In this document: piece after piece, positions 16,667-24,329 of the stretch | Layout of the letters: every line of letters begins with the position of its first letter | How positions within the stretch are numbered: position 1 is the stretch's first letter | Assembly (NCBI GenBank): GCA_019635215.1 | Contig: JAHBZZ010000024.1 | Location: 1 to 49,183 of the forward strand | Direction: 5' to 3' | DNA length: 49,183 nucleotides | Source: Nitrosomonas sp. | GTDB taxonomy: Bacteria; Pseudomonadota; Gammaproteobacteria; Burkholderiales; Nitrosomonadaceae | The notes under the pieces: model-generated | Told to the model about the DNA's origin: nothing | Seen by the model: only the letters and a program-made list of their open reading frames with translations | Databases searched by the model: none | Program-made: the position numbers and the translations under genes

Positions 16667-18694
16667 TTATTTCCAAAGGTGCACGCCACCATTGTGCCCG
16701 TGTTTTGCATGAACTTTCATATCCACTAGAATCATCTTGTAATGTTCGGTCAGGTGATGCCAGGTTAGTGTGCCGCCGCGTGAGTTGGGGTAGAGCATAT
16801 CCGCTATGGCAAAATGTTGTGCTCGGGAAGCATTCTTGAGTTTTACTTTTTTGCCTGATGGCATGATTCCCTGTTCTTTGTCGGTTAAGTCGTTGCGCAT
16901 TTGAATTTTTGATGCGTTAACGACGGGAGATGACCAGACCACATTGGAGGCGCTTATATTTTCACCTTCGTGGGTGTTGAAACGGGTGATTATGGTTTTT
17001 GGATTGGTTTCAAAGGCGATGTTGCCGCCGCTGTCGCGATAGTAAATGACATTGGAATAGGCCGTGCCGGTGTAGTTACCGACGTAGTTTGTGTTAAAGC
17101 TGAAGGTATTGCCTTTGCGGGCGCGTTGTATGATCTGACGTGTTTCGTCGGATTGCTGCGGTTGTATCCCTAACATCGCTTTGAATCGCGACCGTGTGAA
17201 AATGCCGCCGCTTCTCCATTGATGGTATCTATCGATCAAAATGTCTTCAGCCGGTAGCGGCGTATTCGCTTTTATGCAGTGATATAGGGCTAGGTTATAA
17301 AATATTTGGAATAGTACAGGATGGGGTATGCGGATCAATCCCTGTGAAGTCAGCTCGATCCAGTCAATAAATTCTTCCGGCGTGTCGGTATCGCCGCCAT
17401 GATCACTTTCATCGATCTGGTCATAATCAATTTCAGCACCGCTTTCCTCAGCGGTTTTGAGTATTTTGGTATCGACCAGAGGATGGCGTGTCATCTCAAG
17501 GATCGTATTGACAATCTGGTTAGCGGAATATAAATCCCCGCTGTTATAGGTATCGCGGAGATATTCGCTGATTGCACGGAACAGCGGGTTACCGTTGGAT
17601 TGATCGGGGTATGTGTTGATGGCGTCCTGGATTTGCGCTTTTTGGCCATCATATCCGCCGAGGGTATCCAGAAATCTGAAGAAACCTCTTTTAATATTCA
17701 GTATTGTGCCATGCTTTAAATGATCAACTGTTTCCTGGGGCCACTGATTGTTTTCAAGTTCAGCCCATTTGCCTTGCATCACTGCGGATTCCGGAGCAGG
17801 GGTAGGAGATAACTGTGAGGCTTGAAGATGGCCGATTGTCTCTCCATCGGTGAATGCAGCAGGTTCGGTCAATTGTTTTTTTTCAGACGGCATGGTTCCG
17901 TTTGAAATTGCCCTGGCGCCCATTACATCCGCTTCGTGTTCCAGTCCTTCATCGTCATTGACTGATACGCCGCTTTTCATCTGCATGGTCGGCTTTACCC
18001 GCCCCTGTGCCTGCTGCACGATATGCCAGGCCTCGTGCGGCAGATGTTGTTCCTGTCCTGGTGCGAGATGGATTTCCGTACCCTGTGCGTATGCATGGGC
18101 ATTGAGTTGCGCCGGTCTGGACGAGTTGTAATGGACGTTGACATGATCCATCGACAAGCCGGACAGTTGTTCAATGCCCTGTTTCAGGTTATCCGGCAAT
18201 CCGGTGTTATTCTGTTTCTCAGCCAGGCCGGTTTTCCGTCGTGGTGTGTCGGGGTTATCTTGCGGGTGTTCGTTTTTATCTTCGATATATTGTGCTGTTT
18301 TAGATTTTCCCTGGATCAATTCGTCTTCTTCCATCCGTTGTACCGGATCGGATTTGCCTTGAAGCGGGTCTTCATCTTCGATGCGCTGAACGGTATCCAA
18401 TTTGCCTTGCACAAGCTCCTCGTCATTGTGCATCAACTGAATCGGGGCTCCGGTGGTCGTGGTTATCAGCTGTCGCTGTGCGATCATGCGCGGGCTGTTG
18501 TGGATTTGTTCGATGCGTTGGCGTTGCGCTATGGCTTGCGGGGAATTTTCCATAGCCGACATTAATTGCTGTTGGCTTTTTGTGGATTGGCGATTGTCAA
18601 TGAAAGCCTGATTGACAGGAGAATTGCCGATAACCGGGTGCGGCGCCTGGGTGTTTTGATGGTGCCCGGTTTCTTTTGGGAGTGATCGTTTCAT
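16667..18694 (-). CDS. DUF4157 (eCIS-core) protein with C-terminal HNH/Endo VII-type nuclease signature; putative injected toxin
   Basis: A 675-residue multidomain protein. Residues 1-90 are low-complexity and Gln/Asn-rich, containing the [12 protein letters not shown] type of motif common before DUF4157. Three 16-residue repeats with QGK at 96, 112 and 128 follow. DUF4157 spans about 165-260: H220-E-A-W-H224 forms an HExxH zinc site, and the LEHEAD segment at 251-256 gives the third acidic ligand region. DUF4157 is strongly associated with extracellular contractile injection systems and their cargo. The middle (about 310-600) is unassigned. The last 32 residues carry TWHH (644-647), M654, LVD (656-658), H662, GH (666-667), GG (669-670) and W674, the pattern of WHH/LHH nucleases of the HNH/Endo VII superfamily. 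It is convergent with the gene upstream; no immunity gene is evident. Confidence 0.82.
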   Translation of the reverse strand: MKRSLPKETGHHQNTQAPHPVIGNSPVNQAFIDNRQSTKSQQQLMSAMENSPQAIAQRQRIEQIHNSPRMIAQRQLITTTTGAPIQLMHNDEELVQGKLDTVQRIEDEDPLQGKSDPVQRMEEDELIQGKSKTAQYIEDKNEHPQDNPDTPRRKTGLAEKQNNTGLPDNLKQGIEQLSGLSMDHVNVHYNSSRPAQLNAHAYAQGTEIHLAPGQEQHLPHEAWHIVQQAQGRVKPTMQMKSGVSVNDDEGLEHEADVMGARAISNGTMPSEKKQLTEPAAFTDGETIGHLQASQLSPTPAPESAVMQGKWAELENNQWPQETVDHLKHGTILNIKRGFFRFLDTLGGYDGQKAQIQDAINTYPDQSNGNPLFRAISEYLRDTYNSGDLYSANQIVNTILEMTRHPLVDTKILKTAEESGAEIDYDQIDESDHGGDTDTPEEFIDWIELTSQGLIRIPHPVLFQIFYNLALYHCIKANTPLPAEDILIDRYHQWRSGGIFTRSRFKAMLGIQPQQSDETRQIIQRARKGNTFSFNTNYVGNYTGTAYSNVIYYRDSGGNIAFETNPKTIITRFNTHEGENISASNVVWSSPVVNASKIQMRNDLTDKEQGIMPSGKKVKLKNASRAQHFAIADMLYPNSRGGTLTWHHLTEHYKMILVDMKVHAKHGHNGGVHLWK
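18275..18421 (-). repeat. three tandem 48-base (16-residue) repeats inside the effector gene
   Basis: The encoded units start at residues 92-93, 108-109 and 124-125 and share the pattern [17 protein letters not shown]. The QGK triplets are spaced exactly 16 residues apart (96, 112, 128). The third unit is partly degenerate ([10 protein letters not shown]). Such acidic VQR repeats are common between the N-terminal leader and DUF4157 in this family, and their number varies between homologues. They may act as a flexible spacer. Confidence 0.75.
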
Positions 18695-18888
18695 TTTATT
18701 CCCCGGTTATCCACTGTAATCACACGAATCATGACGCGGATAATGTTTTTTGTCCAGCGTGGCTCTTGTTGATTAATGCCAAGCATTTTTAAAATCCGGT
18801 TGTGTTTAAATATCTTGATCGGTTTATACGGCGAGTTGTCAAATGGTCAAGCAAAGCAGCAATTCAATTTTATAAGGGTAACCGGGTT

Positions 18889-19827
18889 ATGAAAATTTCC
18901 ATCATCGGTGCTGGCCATGTCGGTTCGACACTGGCTTATGCTGTTGTACTTAAAGGTTTATGTAATCATCTGGTTCTTGCCAGCCGTAATGTGACGCGGG
19001 CTCAGGGTGATGCACTGGATTTGCGGCATACGCTGTCATTCTGCGAACGACCCATGACAATCGAAAGCAGTGCGATTGAGGATGTCAAACATAGCGATAT
19101 TCTGGTGATTACCGCTTCGGCCAGAAGAAAAGAAAAAATGACCAGCCGGATGCAGCTGGGTGAAGCCAATGTCAAAATCTTCAAACAAATGATCCCGATG
19201 TTGGTGCACAACAATCCGGATGCCGTTCTGGTAATCATTTCCAACCCAGTCGACGTGTTGACCTATCTTGCAACCCAACTGGCCGGGTTGCCATCGTCCA
19301 GAATCATGGGGATAGGCACATTGGTCGATTCAGCCCGTTTCCGGGCAATGCTTTCCACCGAGGAAAGGATACATCCGGATGATTTGCGTACGTACATACT
19401 CGGAGAACATGGGCCAAACCAGTTTCCGGTTTTCAGTAATGCATTTGCCGGCAGCGAGCGCATCGCGGATAATCCGGAACACCGAAGAATTTTTCAGGAA
19501 GTGACTCAGGCAGGCTTCGATGTTCACAATTTAAAAGGCTATACCAATTTTGCGATTGCGACAGCGGCCTATGAAGTTTTAAAAACGATTGTGTACGATG
19601 ATCATCGCACCATGCCGCTCAGTACCTACTTCAGGGAATGGCAGGGCATTGAAGATAATTGCTTCAGTATTCCGGTGGTGGTCGGACGCAAAGGCATTAT
19701 TCGTCATTTGCATCCCAAACTGAATCAAGTTGAACGTGAAGCCCTGGAAAAAACGGCGCAACTGGTCAAGGCTAATATTAACGGACTGCTTTATGAGAAA
19801 AAAACCTATGCACATAAGCAGGTGTGA
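18889..19827 (+). CDS. lactate/malate dehydrogenase family oxidoreductase
   Basis: The protein is 312 residues from ATG 18889, which is preceded by AAGGG and places the Rossmann motif GAGHVGS at residues 7-13. An in-frame ATG at 18802 would add a basic leader unlike the family. It has the NAD-dependent 2-hydroxyacid dehydrogenase features: ISNPVDV near residue 118, DSARFR near 147, and the catalytic histidine in GEHGPNQFPVFS near 170. The substrate loop reads TASARRKEKMTSR. An arginine rather than glutamine at the discriminating position hints at malate-type specificity, but the loop is one residue longer than usual and lacks the normal GAP start. I therefore leave the substrate open. Confidence 0.85.
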   Translation: MKISIIGAGHVGSTLAYAVVLKGLCNHLVLASRNVTRAQGDALDLRHTLSFCERPMTIESSAIEDVKHSDILVITASARRKEKMTSRMQLGEANVKIFKQMIPMLVHNNPDAVLVIISNPVDVLTYLATQLAGLPSSRIMGIGTLVDSARFRAMLSTEERIHPDDLRTYILGEHGPNQFPVFSNAFAGSERIADNPEHRRIFQEVTQAGFDVHNLKGYTNFAIATAAYEVLKTIVYDDHRTMPLSTYFREWQGIEDNCFSIPVVVGRKGIIRHLHPKLNQVEREALEKTAQLVKANINGLLYEKKTYAHKQV

Positions 19828-19841
19828 TACCGCTGATTCAT

Positions 19842-19872
19842 TGTGCAGAACGGTATGACGATGTTCTGCACA
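19842..19872. terminator. perfect 10-base inverted repeat between convergent genes
   Basis: TGTGCAGAAC at 19842-19851 and GTTCTGCACA at 19863-19872 form a perfect 10-bp stem with an 11-base loop, 15 bases after the dehydrogenase stop. There is no T-run on either side, so it may be a weak bidirectional terminator or an RNA-stabilising hairpin. Confidence 0.5.
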
Positions 19873-19895
19873 GAATAGAAAGTTAGCGAAGGCAA

Positions 19896-20555
19896 TTAAC
19901 GGGGTTGTTTAACTCTTCTCAGATAAGGTTTAATCGTAACCCAACCTTCCGGATAAATTTTCTCGGCTTCCTCGTTGCTGACACTCGGTACGATGATGAC
20001 ATCATTACCTTGCTCCCAGTTGACGGGTGTGGCTACTTTGTGCTTGGCAGTCAACTGCATGGAATCGATGACGCGCAGGATTTCATTAAAATTACGTCCG
20101 GTCGTCATGGGATAGGTCAACATGAGTTTGATATTCTTATCCGGACCAATGACAAATACCGAACGTACGGTTGCATTTGTCATTGCCGTGCGGTTTTCGG
20201 CCGAACCGGTTTCGTCGGCAGGAAACATGTTGTACAGTTTTGCCACATTGAGATCGGTATCGGCAATGACAGGGTATTTAACTTTTGCGCCGCTGACTTC
20301 TTCAACGTCTTTTAGCCATCGGACGTGATCGTTGATCGGATCAATACTCAAGCCGATGATTTTGGTATTGCGCTTGTCAAACTCGGATTGAATGCCGGCC
20401 ATATAACCCAGCTCAGTAGTGCAGACCGGTGTGAAATCCTTGGGATGGGAAAACAATACCGCCCAGCTGTCACCGATCCATTCATGGAAATCGATTCTGC
20501 CCTGCGTAGTTTCCGCTTGGAAGTTGGGTGCCTGATCGTTAATACGTAACGCCAT
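19896..20555 (-). CDS. 1-Cys peroxiredoxin (Prx6 type)
   Basis: A 219-residue cytoplasmic thiol peroxidase that reduces hydrogen peroxide and alkyl hydroperoxides. The peroxidatic cysteine is C45 in the FTPVCTTELG motif. The long C-terminal extension and the absence of a conserved second cysteine near residue 170 match the Prx6 group. The LSIDPINDH and VFVIGPDKNIK motifs follow the fold. A strong ribosome site, GGAGG, lies a few bases before the ATG (complement of CCTCC at 20563-20567). It appears to be a single-gene unit. Confidence 0.93.
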   Translation of the reverse strand: MALRINDQAPNFQAETTQGRIDFHEWIGDSWAVLFSHPKDFTPVCTTELGYMAGIQSEFDKRNTKIIGLSIDPINDHVRWLKDVEEVSGAKVKYPVIADTDLNVAKLYNMFPADETGSAENRTAMTNATVRSVFVIGPDKNIKLMLTYPMTTGRNFNEILRVIDSMQLTAKHKVATPVNWEQGNDVIIVPSVSNEEAEKIYPEGWVTIKPYLRRVKQPR

Positions 20556-20681
20556 GATTGCCTCCTTGTTTGTAAATTGAAATAAAACTGCGACTGAAGA
20601 ACTATACCATTAACAGTCTAACCCGATATTGCAAGCAAGAGCAATTGGCGAAGATTCTGATTGGGAATCGGACCTGAGAAA

Positions 20682-20717
20682 ACGAAAACAGCGCTTTCAA
20701 GCGCTGTTTTCGTTTGG
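20682..20717 (-). terminator. strong rho-independent terminator downstream of the YjfB-family gene
   Basis: ACGAAAACAGCGCTT at 20682-20696 is the exact reverse complement of AAGCGCTGTTTTCGT at 20699-20713, giving up to 15 bp of stem around a tiny loop. On the minus strand the hairpin is followed by TTTTC. It lies 13 bases past the stop of the small gene transcribed toward it and separates that gene from the peroxiredoxin. Confidence 0.85.
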
Positions 20718-20729
20718 GAGAGTAATCAA

Positions 20730-20930
20730 TTAAGCGGTTGTATTGATATGCTGACCCAAATGTGATGGCAAATTCTGCGTGGCGGTGTTATCCGGGATTG
20801 CATGAATCAAAGCCATGGCATTTTCGGCGCTGATATCCAATGCTTTTTTCAAAATGGCAGTGCTGGCTGCCTGCTGTACGCTGGCTTCACTCATCGTAGT
20901 CGCCGCACTGGCGATATTGGATATTTCCAT
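20730..20930 (-). CDS. YjfB-family small protein (putative motility protein)
   Basis: A 66-residue protein from ATG 20930, preceded by AAGGAGTG at good spacing. The upstream in-frame start at 20987 would lack such a site. The sequence begins MEISNIASAATTMSEA and ends LPSHLGQHINTTA, matching the YjfB family pattern (Met-start amphipathic helix with alternating Ala/Thr, then a C-terminal LG..INT.A). Family members are often found near flagellar or chemotaxis genes, and their biochemical role is not established. A strong terminator follows the stop codon. Diguanylate cyclase and chemoreceptor genes occur 20 kb away in this window. Confidence 0.75.
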   Translation of the reverse strand: MEISNIASAATTMSEASVQQAASTAILKKALDISAENAMALIHAIPDNTATQNLPSHLGQHINTTA

Positions 20931-21015
20931 AAGACACTCCTTGAAAAAATAGGGTAACTGTACTATTGCGTTAGCGGCACATGACATTCATTTATTAGGC
21001 AGTCGTATTGCCTGA

Positions 21016-21654
21016 TCAAATAAATCTACGCAAGAAAGGTGGCAGAAAATTTCTAAGCTCATCTTTCCAGTCGGTGCCAACCTTAATCGGGATGCGTACC
21101 TGATAGTGTGTATCGGTTGCATCCATGCCATCCAGATATAAACGGTATTGACCGGTTTCGTCAAGCCTCAGTGCCTGGGTGATTACACCGGATTGATAGG
21201 TCTGTCCAGGCACCAGCAGAACATCATGTTCTTCATAGATTGCAGCGTCATCGGTATGATCACCTGCCGCTTCGGTTTCAATCAGTTTGGCGAGGCGCAG
21301 TGCTAACGGAATGTCGCGTGATGATTCGGGATATAACAAGTCGATCGTAATATTCAGCATGCCCGGTTTAGGAATGCGGTCGCACTGTACCGGTATATAA
21401 GGCGTTCTGGGCTCGTCATCGGAGAACTTATATTCGTCAGGCAGATAATAACTCGAGTAGCCCACCGTCATCGTTTCAGCTTCAATAGTGCATGTGCTGC
21501 CGCGAAAACCTTTGGGATAAGTATCCGAGAAGTCACCCTGTGAGCTTGTGCCTAAAAATATGCCGATAGCGATGAAAACAGTAATTACACAGGCGCCAAT
21601 AAAATAAAGATGTTTGGATGATGTGTTCAAACTTGGTTTTGAAGCATTGGGCAT
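21016..21654 (-). CDS. single-pass membrane-anchored protein of unknown function
   Basis: A 212-residue protein that I do not recognise. A short polar N-terminus is followed by one hydrophobic segment (about residues 16-34, FIGACVITVFIAIGIFLG), so the remaining 175 residues should lie in the periplasm. That domain is beta-rich and acidic, has two cysteines (near 51 and 91) that could form a disulfide, and ends in a basic-aromatic tail (FLPPFLRRFI). The segment GQYRLYLDGMDATDTHYQVRI resembles a beta-sandwich strand pattern. It lies upstream of the YjfB gene on the same strand, with 85 bases between them. Confidence 0.65.
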   Translation of the reverse strand: MPNASKPSLNTSSKHLYFIGACVITVFIAIGIFLGTSSQGDFSDTYPKGFRGSTCTIEAETMTVGYSSYYLPDEYKFSDDEPRTPYIPVQCDRIPKPGMLNITIDLLYPESSRDIPLALRLAKLIETEAAGDHTDDAAIYEEHDVLLVPGQTYQSGVITQALRLDETGQYRLYLDGMDATDTHYQVRIPIKVGTDWKDELRNFLPPFLRRFI

Positions 21655-21911
21655 GTGTAATCCTTATATTCCTTGATTGATTTAATACAGCGGGGTGCAA
21701 GTACAGAATAAATGGCCGTGTTATCAAGCGGCGATAGCGCGCGATCCCTTACCGAAAGCCGATAACATAACTGATGATGATTTGATTCACAAGTAGGCTA
21801 CAGGAGAAAAAATCAGCTTTTCTGTTCATTATTGATTCAGGTTGGTTTATATAGACTGCCAATAACAGAAAAAATTGATTCACTACTTATTTATTAGAAT
21901 GGAGGTCTCTG

Positions 21912-22253
21912 ATGAAAACGAAAAATATATTACCGGTTACTCTGGCGGCGATCACCATGAGCCTGTTGTTGGGCATGTCTTCAATGGCGGAGGCTGGTAG
22001 AGGACATCATCGCCATCACCACCACCATCACCATCATCACGGTCATCATCATGGCCATCACCACCATCACCAAGGTGGTTATGCTTATATTTATAATCAG
22101 CCACGGCCTTACTACCGCCCACCGGCTTATGGTTATAACTATTATGCGCCCGTACCTGCACCGGTCGTAGTTCCAGCGCCAGTTTACGGTTATCCGCCCA
22201 ATATGATGCTCGATATCCGTACCAATGCTGGCCATTTCATGTTTAGCTATTGA
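21912..22253 (+). CDS. exported histidine-rich small protein
   Basis: A 113-residue protein with a clear signal peptide (cleavage likely after SMAEA, residue 28). Immediately after cleavage, residues 32-53 contain 19 histidines with a few Gly/Arg. The rest is rich in Tyr, Pro and Val (YNQPRPYYRPPAYGYNYYAP and PAPVYGYPP), ending with a short LDIRTNAG segment. No cysteine is present in the mature part. A polyhistidine tract at the new N-terminus suggests binding or buffering of Ni, Cu or Zn in the periplasm. Function is inference. GGAGG precedes the ATG by eight bases, and a terminator follows at 22383. Confidence 0.8.
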   Translation: MKTKNILPVTLAAITMSLLLGMSSMAEAGRGHHRHHHHHHHHHGHHHGHHHHHQGGYAYIYNQPRPYYRPPAYGYNYYAPVPAPVVVPAPVYGYPPNMMLDIRTNAGHFMFSY

Positions 22254-22382
22254 GAATGGTTGAGGTGGGAAGATGTTATTTTTAAATGAGTTACCTGATC
22301 CGGTATAGGTTTGTTATCTGAAAAATTGTTACCTGTTGTTGTTTTTTGTCTTTTAAAACGTTTCTCCTCTCTTAATTGAAAT

Positions 22383-22407
22383 GCCGTCTTTAATGACGGC
22401 TTTTTTT
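22383..22407 (+). terminator. rho-independent terminator after the His-rich gene
   Basis: GCCGTC at 22383-22388 pairs with GACGGC at 22395-22400 around a TTTAAT loop, followed directly by seven T residues. It is placed between convergent genes, just before the stop of the EEP-family gene on the other strand. Confidence 0.88.
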
Positions 22408-22413
22408 GCCGGT

Positions 22414-23265
22414 TCAAGCCAATTCTATCCATACCGGTTGATGATCGGAGGCTGCTGTTATCGTATCGACACGGTGCGTTTTCAGATGATTGATCAGGCC
22501 GCTGGTGATAAAAATATGATCAAAACATTCGGGCTTGTTGACGAAATTGACCGGATGAATGCCTACCGTAGGAATATGCGGTTCATCAGGATACAAAACG
22601 GTTCTTGTATCGAGAAAATCAGGTATGCCGGAATCAAATGGCGCGAGTAACTGCAAGCGTTCCTCAGCTGTAGCGGGAAAGTTCATGTCGCCGCATAAGA
22701 TGGCCTCGACAGGGCGATCAAGTACCTCAAAAGGCCCGCCCTGTTCTTCAATATATTGTGTACGCCGTGACATGGTGCAGGCTTCGTAATGCAGGTGGCG
22801 AATGTTGGCGATTTGCTGCTTTCTCTGATGCTGTGAATAATATTCAAGATGTGTTGTCAGTACGCGTATCGCACCGAATCCGGATTGGATCACGACTTCA
22901 ATTAAAATGCGCTGCATACTGGATATTGTTTCTTCTGCTGGCCACGGTAGTAGATGACGCCAGACCTGACCGACGGGCAGCCGTGAGAAAATGGCGTTGC
23001 CAAAATAACTGCGTCCGCCTTTTGCATTGGGTATGTCAGTGGCAATGCCGTAAATTCCAGTATATTCCGGCAATCCCTGGGACAGCAGGGCAAATTGATC
23101 TTCGCCGCGACTGCCGGCTAACCCCGGGAAATTGACGGCAACTTCCTGCAGACATATGACATCAAACGTATCAAGTACCCGGATGGTGTCGAGAATGCGG
23201 TTAAGGTCAACGATACCATCCATGCCGCGGCCCCATTGAATGTTCCAGCTCAATAATTTCATCAT
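22414..23265 (-). CDS. endonuclease/exonuclease/phosphatase (EEP) family protein
   Basis: A 283-residue metal-dependent phosphoesterase of the EEP superfamily (DNase I-like fold). Characteristic motifs are in order: LLSWNIQWGRG at residues 4-14 (metal Asn), CLQEV near residue 39 (metal Glu), TTHLEYYS near 137, GDMNFPA near 197 (Asp/Asn pair) and the C-terminal SDHQPVWIEL (catalytic His). Family members act on DNA, RNA, phosphoinositides or sphingolipids, and substrate choice cannot be predicted. No signal peptide is seen, so it is probably cytoplasmic. Two ATG codons lie at the start. It is convergent with the His-rich gene. Confidence 0.87.
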   Translation of the reverse strand: MMKLLSWNIQWGRGMDGIVDLNRILDTIRVLDTFDVICLQEVAVNFPGLAGSRGEDQFALLSQGLPEYTGIYGIATDIPNAKGGRSYFGNAIFSRLPVGQVWRHLLPWPAEETISSMQRILIEVVIQSGFGAIRVLTTHLEYYSQHQRKQQIANIRHLHYEACTMSRRTQYIEEQGGPFEVLDRPVEAILCGDMNFPATAEERLQLLAPFDSGIPDFLDTRTVLYPDEPHIPTVGIHPVNFVNKPECFDHIFITSGLINHLKTHRVDTITAASDHQPVWIELA

Positions 23266-23564
23266 AATCAGAATAGTTAAATCCCGATTAGTCTATCGAT
23301 ATCCAGCAGTCTTGGCCACTGTGGTGTTAGGTTGTGCAGCATGAGGCGCCATCGGAAAATTATGATTACTATTCTGCTGTTAACTTGAATATAGAAATAA
23401 CTATAATCAGTGCGCATTAGATGGAAATTAATACAGAAACTGAGAAAATTCGTGTCTGATTTTGAGTTTGCCAGAAAAATGGTCAAACAGAATAACGGGT
23501 ATACCCTGGGTGAAAAAACGGATATCAAAAAGTATGATTATTTTATGTGAAACGGAAAATGACC
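23266..23564. other. intergenic region upstream of the PRPP-synthetase-like pseudogene
   Basis: An AT-rich segment of about 300 bases. A short plus-strand frame from a GTG at about 23452 reads VSDFEFARKMVKQNN and closes at 23550, 15 bases before the next start. I cannot match it to a family, and it may be chance or the tail of a lost gene. No RNA gene or clear promoter is recognised. Confidence 0.35.
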
Positions 23565-24329
23565 ATGTTGATCTTCGGGTTTGAAGATTACCGCGCACAG
23601 GCCTCAGGGCCTGGCGCATGCGTTACAGGTGGCTTATGTTGCGCCATATTTATGTTACATGCGCCAGGATACCGAGAATCAGCCGGGTGAAGCGGTCAGT
23701 CAGCGTGTCATCGGGCAATTATTGGCGGATCATTTTGATGACGTGATCACTGTCGATCCGCACCTGCATCGTGTACAGCGGCTGGATCAGGCGATTCCGA
23801 TCCGCAATGCACAGGCGGTTTCTGCGGGTGAGGTTATCAGCCGGTTTATCGGCAGCCGGTACAATACTGGTATATTGTTCGGGCCGGACAGTGAATCGGA
23901 ACAATGGGTGTGCGCAATTGCCTCGAAAATCGGTTTTTCGTATGCAGTGGTTGCAAAGATCAGAAGCGGCGATACCTTGGTGGAAATCGCGATTCCGCAG
24001 CGTGATTATACGAATCAGCCGGTGATACTGATCGACGATATGATCAGTGCCGGCCGCACACTTGCGCAGGCCTGTGGCAAACTGTTACAGGCCGGCGTCA
24101 GGCAGATTGATGTCGTCTTACGCATTCTCTGTTTTGCAGTGATGCGGAGCAATGTATGCGGCAATCCGGTATAACGTATATCTGGAGCACTGACAGTATT
24201 ACGCATCCGACCAACGCCATTGCCTTGGACGAATTGCTGACCAGTGCAGTCAGGCAGCTTATCTGGGCCGGTTTTTTTATAGTATTTTGTATGACTATTC
24301 TTTTAATTCAATATCTTTTTGTACTATGA
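23565..24329 (+). pseudogene. ribose-phosphate pyrophosphokinase-like gene with deletion and two frameshifts
   Basis: ATG 23565 opens MLIFGFEDYRAQA, a normal start for PRPP-synthetase-like proteins. An extra base in GCCTCAGGG (23601-23609) shifts the frame; removing it reads on as QGLAHALQVAY. That is joined directly to VAPYLCYMRQD, so roughly 55-60 residues normally found between them are missing. The middle is well kept: ITVDPHLHR near 23745 and the PRPP-binding VILIDDMISAGRT near 24024. A second lesion near 24117-24122 (one base lost) shifts back; beyond it SLFCSDAEQC and WSTDSITHPTNAIALDELL are readable. The tail runs to a TGA overlapping the next start. The gene is very unlikely to be functional. 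Confidence 0.8.

Noticed and set aside
22010-22075. Simple CAT/CAC repeat as a microsatellite or CRISPR-like array
   Set aside because: It is fully explained by polyhistidine coding; there are no spacers or regular repeat units.
21952-22235. Asp/Met-rich frames antisense to the His-rich gene
   Set aside because: They are mirror translations of the CAT/CAC histidine codons; the sense strand has the signal peptide, ribosome site and terminator.
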